DNA of 32,472 nucleotides from Aurantimonas sp. 22II-16-19i (lineage in GTDB: Bacteria; Pseudomonadota; Alphaproteobacteria; Rhizobiales; Rhizobiaceae). Of the stretch, positions 27,014-32,472 are shown one piece after another; the stretch's first letter is position 1, and each line of letters opens with the position of its first letter. A program made the position numbers and the translations under genes. The stretch spans positions 1 to 32,472 of the forward strand of contig NZ_AQQS01000051.1 in NCBI RefSeq assembly GCF_002088275.1, read 5' to 3'. The notes under the pieces were generated by a model that did not search any database, had not been told where the DNA came from, and saw nothing but the letters and a program-made list of their open reading frames with translations.

Positions 27014-27388
27014 CTATGCCGACAGACGTCGGGCGATGCCGGTGCCGGTCGTCTCGTCCCCTTCATGGCAGGTCGCCAGATCGTTCTCGATCGCCTGCTC
27101 GACCCAGGCGTTGAGGCTTTGGCCACGATCGGCCGCCGCCATGGCCGCACGGCGATGGAGGCTGGGCGAGACGCGAACGTTGAACGAGCCCTTGAACGGC
27201 CGCGACGGCTCTTTTCCCAGCGCTTTGCAAGTGTCCAGATAATCGTCGACAAGACCTTCGAAATGCGCCTGAGCCTTGGAAGCGCTGTCGCACTCGTCAG
27301 TCACAGTGTCTTCGATGTGGAGAATCCTGATGATCAGCCTGCCATCGGCGAAGCTGACCGCCCCCTGATATCCCCTGTGGTTCAGCAT
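27014..27388 (-). CDS. hicB: HicB-family antitoxin
   Basis: A 124-residue antitoxin. The N-terminal HicB fold is seen in GYQGAVSFADGRLIIRILHI and the helix QAHFEGLVDDYLDTCKALGK; the C-terminal part, FNVRVSPSLHRRAAMAAADR followed by GQSLNAWVEQAIE, is a ribbon-helix-helix DNA-binding domain. It should bind HicA and repress its own operon. The ATG at 27388 shares its first base with the hicA stop in the order TGATG, which implies coupled translation; a GTG at 27391 is also in frame. It is intact although its toxin partner is disrupted. Confidence 0.88.
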   Translation of the reverse strand: MLNHRGYQGAVSFADGRLIIRILHIEDTVTDECDSASKAQAHFEGLVDDYLDTCKALGKEPSRPFKGSFNVRVSPSLHRRAAMAAADRGQSLNAWVEQAIENDLATCHEGDETTGTGIARRLSA

Positions 27389-27642
27389 CACAGCAAACCT
27401 TCTCGATCAGATCGTTTCTGATCGCATTGACCGTTCCTGCGCCCATTTCGTTGTCGTGCGGCTCGTGGAATACGATGAGATGGCCCGTCGACTCGTTGAA
27501 CATTTTCCGTCGACTGCCGCCCGTCTTTCCGCGCGCGACATGGTCGTAGCCCATGAGCTTGAGCATGCGTTCGAACCTGTCGAATGGGTACGGGCCGCGG
27601 CATGCGCGAAAGGCATCCTTGATGCTTCTCCAGCTGTGACAT
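27388..27642 (-). pseudogene. hicA: hicA toxin gene with two frame disruptions
   Basis: An 84-codon hicA-type gene broken by two single-base changes. Reading begins at ATG 27642 (MSQLEKHQGCLSRMPRPVP); the match then moves into another frame near 27586-27594, an extra base in one of two C runs of the minus strand, continuing as FDRFERMLKLMGYDHVARGK, TGGSRRKMFN and LIVFHEPHDNEMGAGTVNAI; near 27396-27402 a base seems missing, and the ending EGLL-stop is again in the first frame. Net length is restored. The usual HicA role is ribosome-dependent mRNA cleavage. A truncated product could start at ATG 27566 but would lack the first helix. Sequencing error is the main alternative. Confidence 0.72.
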
Positions 27643-27678
27643 GCTTCGGCAATCCACCCTGCCGAAAGTCAACCAGTC

Positions 27679-27701
27679 TTGCAACTAAAACCCAGTTGCA
27701 A
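27679..27701. promoter_or_regulatory. Operator-like inverted repeat before hicAB
   Basis: TTGCAAC (27679-27685) and GTTGCAA (27695-27701) are perfect arms with a 9-base spacer, 37 bases upstream of the hicA start. Ribbon-helix-helix HicB proteins bind such repeats to repress their own promoter, so this is the likely hicAB operator. Confidence 0.5.
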
Positions 27702-27857
27702 TCATGTGGATTACGCTTCCGACTTCGACAATGGATCGACATTACCACGTGAGCTGCTCCGTGCAATCAGTGGGTGTCCCAGACTGCAATGCGAGAGTTC
27801 ATCGGTGATCCAATGGGGCGTCGGCCCGATTTCCCGAAGATTGATCGACGGCCTGCC

Positions 27858-30368
27858 TCAGAACTCCTCCCAGCCATCGACGTCCTGCGTCGCCCGGGGC
27901 TGGGCCGCGGCCACCGCGGCGCCACTGGGCCGGCCGGCCGGACGGCGCGGCGGGGCGTTCCAGAGGACGGTGTCGCCGTCGTCGTCGGGCGTCGATCCGC
28001 GGGACGGCGCGGGCCTTGCGGGCTGGCGCGAGGGCGCCGGCCGCGACGCGCGGCCCGCCCCGCCGCCCTTCGCCCCGACGAAGTTGCGGATCAGCACCGC
28101 CAGCGTCTCGTTCTCGGCCTTCAGCTGCTGGGCGGCGGCGGTGGTCTCCTCGACCATGGCGGCATTCTGCTGGGTCGCCTTGTCCATCTGGTCGGCGGCG
28201 CTCGAGACTTCCTTCAGATTCGCCGCCTGATCTTGGGCGCGCTGGGAGATCTCGGCGACGAGCTTGCTCACCTCGGCGACCCGCTCGACGATTTCGTCCA
28301 GCGAACGGCCGGAGGCGGTGACCAGCGAGACGCCCTCCTTCACCTGGCCGTTCGAGGCGTTGATCAGCTGCTTGATCTCCTTGGCCGCATCGGCCGAGCG
28401 CTGGGCGAGGCCGCGCACCTCCTGGGCGACGACCGCAAAGCCGCGGCCCGCCTCGCCGGCCCGTGCCGCCTCGACCCCGGCATTGAGGGCGAGGAGATTG
28501 GTCTGGAAGGCGATCTCGTCGATGACGCCGATGATCCTGACGATCTTCTGGGACGACTGCTCGATCGCCGACATCGCGCCGATCGCCTTGCCGACGATGC
28601 TGCCGCCGTCGCCCGCGGTGTCTCTGGCCGTCGCGGCTGCGCGCTCGGCCTGGCGGGCGCCTTCGGCCGTCTCGGCGACGGCCGTCGAGACGTCGCCGAG
28701 CGAGGCGACGGTCTGTTCCAGATTGGCCGCCTGCTGCTCGGTGCGCCTTGCGAGGTCGTCGGTCGCCTCGAAGATCTCCGATAGGCCGGTGGCGAGCGAG
28801 GCATTGGCGATGTGCAGCGAGGAGAAGGTCTGCTCGAGATTGACGGCCAGCCGGTCGAACCTCTGGCCGACATGGGGCACGCATTCCAGCGCCTCGGCGA
28901 TCCGCGTCGTCAGCTCGCCATCGGCGAGGCGATCGAGGCCGGAGGAGAGGATGTCGAGATCGGCATCGATCCGGGCGCGTTCGGCGGCGAGCGCCGCGGC
29001 CTCCCGCGCGACCTCGTCGCGCTCGCCCGACCGGTGCAGCTCGATCGCCGCGGCGGCGGCGGCGCTGTCGTTGCGGCTGCGCGTCTCGATCTCGGCGACG
29101 GCGCGGGCGATGTCGCCGATCTCGTCCTTCCGCCCGGCCGCCTCGAGCGGGACGTCCGTCTCGCCCATGGCCTCGCCCGCGGCCCGCAGCGTCAGCGCTG
29201 TCCGGAACCGGAGGAGCGGCGCCGCCGTCCGCGATGCGGCGAGGAGGCCGCTGGTGAGCGCGACGAGGGCGACCAGGATGCTGCCGAACAGGACGATGCG
29301 GCCTTCGGGCAGGGATGCGGGCGCCGGGCTTGCCGCGGAATCGGCCGCCTCTTGCGCAAAGGAGGCTGCATCGGCCTCGGAAGGCTCGGCCGCGGCGGTG
29401 TCTGCGACCTCTGCAGGCGCTTCGGCCACGGGAGCCGCAACGGCGACGGCTGCCGCCGCCACGGGGCGCAGCGCCAGAACGCTGGCGGCGACCGCGCGGG
29501 GCGCCGAGAGCAGCAGGCCGGAGCGAAGCTCCCGCATGCGGGCGGCGAGGTCCTTCGTCGCGGTCAGCTTCTCGCCATAGTCCTTCATCAGCACGAGCGC
29601 CTCGCGCGCCCGTTCGAGCTGCGCCCGGTCGGTCATCAGCTTGGTCATCGCGGCGTGCCGGCCGACCGCCTCGTTCAGCTTCGACTGGGCGACGTCGAAG
29701 GCGGCGCGGTCGCTGGTGCGCAGGAAGCGCTCGGCGGAGACGAGGCTGGCATTCAGCGATTCGAAGGTCGCCGTCGCGTGGTAGAGGGCCTCGATGTCGA
29801 AAGCCCGCCAGGCGAGCTTGATGACGTCTGACATCGCCGAGACCGCGAGCGGGCCCGCCGCGGCGACCGCTTCGCTCGCCTTGTCCTCGCCGGACTTCAG
29901 CCCGGCCAGCGTGTCGACGGCCGAGCGCCAGGAGGCGACGGAGGTCTCGATGCGTTTCAGGGCGCTGGCGAGCTCGGGGCGCGCGTCGACCAGGACGCGC
30001 TCCTGCGGCGACAGCTCGGTGAGGCCGGTCGCGGCCGTCTGGAAGCGGTCGTAGCTGTCCTTCGTCCCGTCCTCGACATAATCGACGGCGGCGAGCCGCA
30101 CCGCATCGAGTTCACCGGTTGCGCTTTCGGCGAAATCCTGAGCGACGGTATCTGCGACGGGCGCGAGCGCGGGCAGGGTGTCGGCGGCCATCCGCACCGG
30201 CGGCGAGACCTCCGGCCGGTCCGGCGCCATCTCCTGGCGCTGCGGCTGTGGTGGCGGCGGGGGCGCGAGGAAGGCGTCGTTCATCGTCAGGTCGGCGGCG
30301 ACGCCGAGCCCGAGCGCCGCGATGGCGACCGGGAGGAATGCAGCGATGATCCTGGCTCTGATGCCCAC
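27858..30368 (-). CDS. Methyl-accepting chemotaxis protein
   Basis: An 836-residue transmembrane chemoreceptor. One membrane helix lies at about residues 7-26, then a proline-rich patch and a helical periplasmic sensor (about 60-290), an alanine-rich low-complexity segment (about 292-352), a second helix (about 357-378), HAMP-like regions, and the signalling domain with its conserved tip in [20 protein letters not shown] and [20 protein letters not shown]. The C-terminus DVDGWEEF resembles the pentapeptide tether for CheR/CheB. GTG at 30368 is the start, preceded by AAGAAGAG. The sensor matches no ligand-binding domain I can name. Motility context is consistent with the flagellin gene in the window. 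Confidence 0.92.
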   Translation of the reverse strand: MGIRARIIAAFLPVAIAALGLGVAADLTMNDAFLAPPPPPQPQRQEMAPDRPEVSPPVRMAADTLPALAPVADTVAQDFAESATGELDAVRLAAVDYVEDGTKDSYDRFQTAATGLTELSPQERVLVDARPELASALKRIETSVASWRSAVDTLAGLKSGEDKASEAVAAAGPLAVSAMSDVIKLAWRAFDIEALYHATATFESLNASLVSAERFLRTSDRAAFDVAQSKLNEAVGRHAAMTKLMTDRAQLERAREALVLMKDYGEKLTATKDLAARMRELRSGLLLSAPRAVAASVLALRPVAAAAVAVAAPVAEAPAEVADTAAAEPSEADAASFAQEAADSAASPAPASLPEGRIVLFGSILVALVALTSGLLAASRTAAPLLRFRTALTLRAAGEAMGETDVPLEAAGRKDEIGDIARAVAEIETRSRNDSAAAAAAIELHRSGERDEVAREAAALAAERARIDADLDILSSGLDRLADGELTTRIAEALECVPHVGQRFDRLAVNLEQTFSSLHIANASLATGLSEIFEATDDLARRTEQQAANLEQTVASLGDVSTAVAETAEGARQAERAAATARDTAGDGGSIVGKAIGAMSAIEQSSQKIVRIIGVIDEIAFQTNLLALNAGVEAARAGEAGRGFAVVAQEVRGLAQRSADAAKEIKQLINASNGQVKEGVSLVTASGRSLDEIVERVAEVSKLVAEISQRAQDQAANLKEVSSAADQMDKATQQNAAMVEETTAAAQQLKAENETLAVLIRNFVGAKGGGAGRASRPAPSRQPARPAPSRGSTPDDDGDTVLWNAPPRRPAGRPSGAAVAAAQPRATQDVDGWEEF

Positions 30369-30667
30369 GCGCGTTACGATCTCTTCTTTTTCTCGTCCTC
30401 GAAGGGGAGCCCTGCAAGGACGAACGATACTGGTCGACAGGGCATGTCGTGCCCACCGGACACCTCACCTCACTGCCGAGCTTTACGCCGGGGAGATGGA
30501 CTGACGCTTGCCAGTCGCTGCGAGGCGGGCGCCTTGCAGCCCCCGCGGCCATCGCAATCGCCGGCGAAAGCTGCGCCGCGGCGTTTGCGCATGGCAGCCA
30601 TGCACGCATTCGATGGGCCCTCGTCATTGTCGGGAAAGGTTTCGGACGCTAGTCTGAGGGTATCGAC
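30369..30667. other. Divergent upstream region of chemoreceptor and riboswitch
   Basis: A 299-base region before the riboswitch, divergent to the chemoreceptor gene. It must hold promoters for both. I see no clear -35/-10 pair or repeat worth naming; short open frames crossing it look like shadows. Confidence 0.35.
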
Positions 30668-30862
30668 GAATACGGGAGAGATCGGCTTTCGAGGCCGGCG
30701 CCGAAGGAGCAACCGCCCCGGAAACTCTCAGGCAAACGGACCGTTTCGTTTCAAAAAGTCCGAAGAGTGGCGGCCCGTGAGCGGGTCGTCCGCCGAAGGA
30801 GAAAGCCCCGCCGGAGTTCGTCCGCGCGCGGTGAAGCTCTCAGGCTCATGACGGGAGGGGCA
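30668..30862 (+). promoter_or_regulatory. Tandem glycine riboswitch
   Basis: Two glycine aptamers in series. The first has GGGAGAG (30674-30680), the core GCCGAAGGAGCAA (about 30700-30712) and ACTCTCAGGCAAACGGACCG (from about 30724). The second has the core GCCGAAGGAGAAAGCCCC (from about 30792) and GCTCTCAGGCTCATGACGGG (from about 30836). These are the conserved parts of the glycine riboswitch class. A small hairpin, CCGCG (30874-30878) and CGCGG (30883-30887), lies between the second aptamer and the ribosome site AAGAAAGG, so control of translation is plausible. Glycine would turn on the dehydrogenase gene downstream. Confidence 0.9.
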
Positions 30863-30901
30863 AGCACGGATCTCCGCGCCAACGCGGAAGAAAGGCTCGT
30901 C

Positions 30902-32191
30902 ATGACCTCCATCGCCGTCATCGGCGCCGGCATCACCGGCATCACCACCGCCTACAAGCTGATCCAGCGCGGCTTCGACGTCACCGTCTTCGACCGTCAG
31001 CCCTATGCCGCCATGGAGACCTCCTTTGCGAACGGCGGCCAGCTGTCGGCCTCCAACGCCGAGGTCTGGAACCAGCCGTCGACATTCCTGAAGGGCATCA
31101 AGTGGATGCTGACCAAGGACGCGCCGCTGCTGGTGAACCCCAAGCCCTCCTGGCACAAGCTCTCCTGGATGGCCGAATTCGTGCTGGCGGCGCGCAACTA
31201 CGAACAGAACACCATCGCGACGACGAAGCTCGCCATCGCCGCCCGGGCCCATCTCCTCGACATGGCCGAGCGCGAAGGCTTCTCCTTCGATGCCGAAAAG
31301 CGCGGCATCCTCCACGTCTATGAGGAAAAGAGCGAGTTCGCCCATGCCGCCAAGGTCAACACGCTGCTCGAAAAGGGCGGCCTGAAGCGCGTCGCCGTCG
31401 GTCCCGAAGAGATCGCCGCGATCGAGCCGACCATCCGTGGCAATTTCGTCGGCGGCTTCTTCACCGAATCCGACTTCACCGGCGACATCCACAAATATAC
31501 GAGCAACCTCGCCGAGGCCTGCCGGCGCCACGGCGCCCGGCTGACCTTCTCCGCCGACGTCACGCGGCTTAAGTCCGATGGCGAGAAGGGCGTCGACGTC
31601 TTCTGGCGCAAGGCCGGCGCCGCCACGGATGCGACCCGCCAGCATTTCGACGCGGTGGTGGTCTGCGCCGGCGTCGCCAGCCGGAAGTTCGCGGCCCAGC
31701 TCGGCGACCGGGTGAACGTCTATCCGGTCAAGGGCTATTCGATCACCGTCAACCTCACCGACGCGGAAAGCCGCGCCGGCGCGCCGATGGTCAGCCTCCT
31801 CGACGACCACGCCAAGATCGTCACCTCCCGTCTCGGCGCCGACCGCCTGCGCATCGCCGGCACCGCGGAATTCTCCGGCGAGAACCGCGACATCAAGGAC
31901 GCCCGCATCCGCCCGCTCGTCGAATGGTGCCGCACGCGGTTCCCCGGCGTGTCGACCTCCTCGGTCATCCCCTGGGCGGGCCTGCGCCCGATGATGCCGA
32001 ACATGATGCCGAAGGTCGGGCAGGGCCGCCGGCCCGGCGTCTTCTACAACACCGGCCACGGCCATCTCGGCTGGACTCTCTCGGCCATCACCGCCGAGAT
32101 GATCGCCGGCGAGGTTGCGGCCGCCAAGTCCCGCCAGCCGCGTGCGTCCGCGCAGGAGGCAAAGGGGACGCTGGCGACGCACGGGGTGTGA
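30902..32191 (+). CDS. dadA: D-amino acid dehydrogenase (DadA-like flavoprotein)
   Basis: A 429-residue FAD-dependent dehydrogenase of the DadA/DAO family, which strips amino groups from D-amino acids and passes electrons to the membrane quinone pool. The dinucleotide-binding VIGAGITGITTAY lies at residues 5-17, followed by TSFANGGQLSASNAEVW, typical of DadA, and the C-terminal FAD motif GVFYNTGHGHLGWTLS. ATG at 30902 follows AAGAAAGG; the open frame through the riboswitch is not translated sequence. Because a glycine riboswitch controls it, glycine itself or a glycine-linked pathway may be its physiological input, which is inference. No alanine racemase gene adjoins it. Confidence 0.92.
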   Translation: MTSIAVIGAGITGITTAYKLIQRGFDVTVFDRQPYAAMETSFANGGQLSASNAEVWNQPSTFLKGIKWMLTKDAPLLVNPKPSWHKLSWMAEFVLAARNYEQNTIATTKLAIAARAHLLDMAEREGFSFDAEKRGILHVYEEKSEFAHAAKVNTLLEKGGLKRVAVGPEEIAAIEPTIRGNFVGGFFTESDFTGDIHKYTSNLAEACRRHGARLTFSADVTRLKSDGEKGVDVFWRKAGAATDATRQHFDAVVVCAGVASRKFAAQLGDRVNVYPVKGYSITVNLTDAESRAGAPMVSLLDDHAKIVTSRLGADRLRIAGTAEFSGENRDIKDARIRPLVEWCRTRFPGVSTSSVIPWAGLRPMMPNMMPKVGQGRRPGVFYNTGHGHLGWTLSAITAEMIAGEVAAAKSRQPRASAQEAKGTLATHGV

Positions 32192-32199
32192 CCCCGTCT

Positions 32200-32224
32200 G
32201 CGTCAGGTCGCCTCGGCCTGACGC
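32200..32224 (+). terminator. Hairpin after dadA
   Basis: GCGTCAGG (32200-32207, allowing the first base G-C) and CCTGACGC (32217-32224) form a stem of about 8 bp with a 9-base loop. A second perfect repeat, ACGGGGT (32181-32187) and ACCCCGT (32191-32197), overlaps the dadA stop codon. No clear T run follows. Confidence 0.4.
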
Positions 32225-32277
32225 GGTTGCGCGGTTGCCGGCGTGGGCGCTTCCCGGCCAGGTCGGCGCCCGGGCAA

Positions 32278-32472
32278 CCCCCCTCTGGCTTGCCAGCCAT
32301 CTCCCCCTCAAGGGGGGAGATCACGCGCTGGATCGCCGCTCCCTCCTCCTCGACTTTTGCGCCAGACGCTTCTTCGACCTTTCCGCCAGACGCTTCGCCG
32401 CAATTGGCGCGAGGCGTCAGAGCGAGATCGATCTCCCCCCTTGTGGGGGAGATGTCCGGCAGGACAGAGGGG
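32278..32472. repeat. RIME-like palindromic intergenic repeat (runs off window)
   Basis: Two related hairpin units face each other: the left one has CATCTCCCCCTCAAGGGGGG around 32299-32318 and the right one GATCTCCCCCCTTGTGGGGG around 32430-32449, with outer ends CCCCTCTGGCTTGCCAGCC and CCGGCAGGACAGAGGGG that are inverted relatives. This layout is that of the Rhizobium-specific intergenic mosaic elements. Between them is a 24-base direct repeat in two copies (32351-32374 and 32375-32398) containing the shared GCCAGACGCTTC or CGCCAGACGCTTC. The element may continue beyond the window. Confidence 0.7.

Noticed and set aside
32088-32324. Minus-strand short ORF starting MISPLEGEMAGKPEGG
   Set aside because: A frequent false ORF produced by the palindromic repeat element, overlapping the end of dadA.

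Overview
The window reads as chromosome of a high-GC alphaproteobacterium of the order Hyphomicrobiales (Rhizobiales). The supporting signs are a rhizobial-type flagellin C-terminus, the fabD-fabG-acpP-fabF order, a tandem glycine riboswitch before a DadA-type dehydrogenase, a manganese sit operon behind a Fur/Mur-like palindrome, a choline-sulfatase of the rhizobial BetC type, and a RIME-like palindromic repeat at the right edge. A family such as Aurantimonadaceae would fit, but the sequence alone does not prove it.

Left part (1-9.6 kb): the end of a flagellin gene with a strong terminator; a DUF427 gene divergent from betB (betaine-aldehyde dehydrogenase); an ECF sigma / anti-sigma pair in a four-base overlap, followed by a 52-residue membrane protein; then a CUT1-type sugar ABC transporter in the order ATPase, Tat-exported binding protein, permease, permease. 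Three copies of ATACGTTGG lie upstream of the transporter, and a REP-like element plus a hairpin sit inside the operon.

Middle part (9.8-22.6 kb): fatty-acid synthesis genes fabD, fabG, acpP and fabF; a beta-class-like glutathione S-transferase; clpB with an inverted repeat in its upstream region; the sitABCD metal importer; an ArsR-type regulator that appears to be leaderless, coupled to a small SRPBCC protein; and a stand-alone clpP paralogue.

Right part (22.6-32.5 kb): a toxin-antitoxin cassette on the minus strand (Phd/YefM-like antitoxin, a possible 45-codon middle ORF, a PemK/MazF-like protein); a MATE exporter divergent from betC; a hicAB pair in which hicA carries two single-base frame disruptions while hicB is intact; a large chemoreceptor with an unusual alanine-rich periplasmic segment; and dadA behind a glycine riboswitch. 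BetC makes choline from choline-O-sulfate and BetB carries out the last step to glycine betaine, so both ends of an osmoprotectant route are present but about 23 kb apart, with no betA or betI here.

I did not find a clear wholly new system. The best candidates for follow-up are the three-cistron arrangement of the Phd/PemK-like cassette, the doubly frameshifted hicA, the leaderless ArsR-SRPBCC promoter with its built-in operator, and the repeat-bearing promoter of the sugar transporter. No tRNA, rRNA, CRISPR array, transposase or phage gene was seen.
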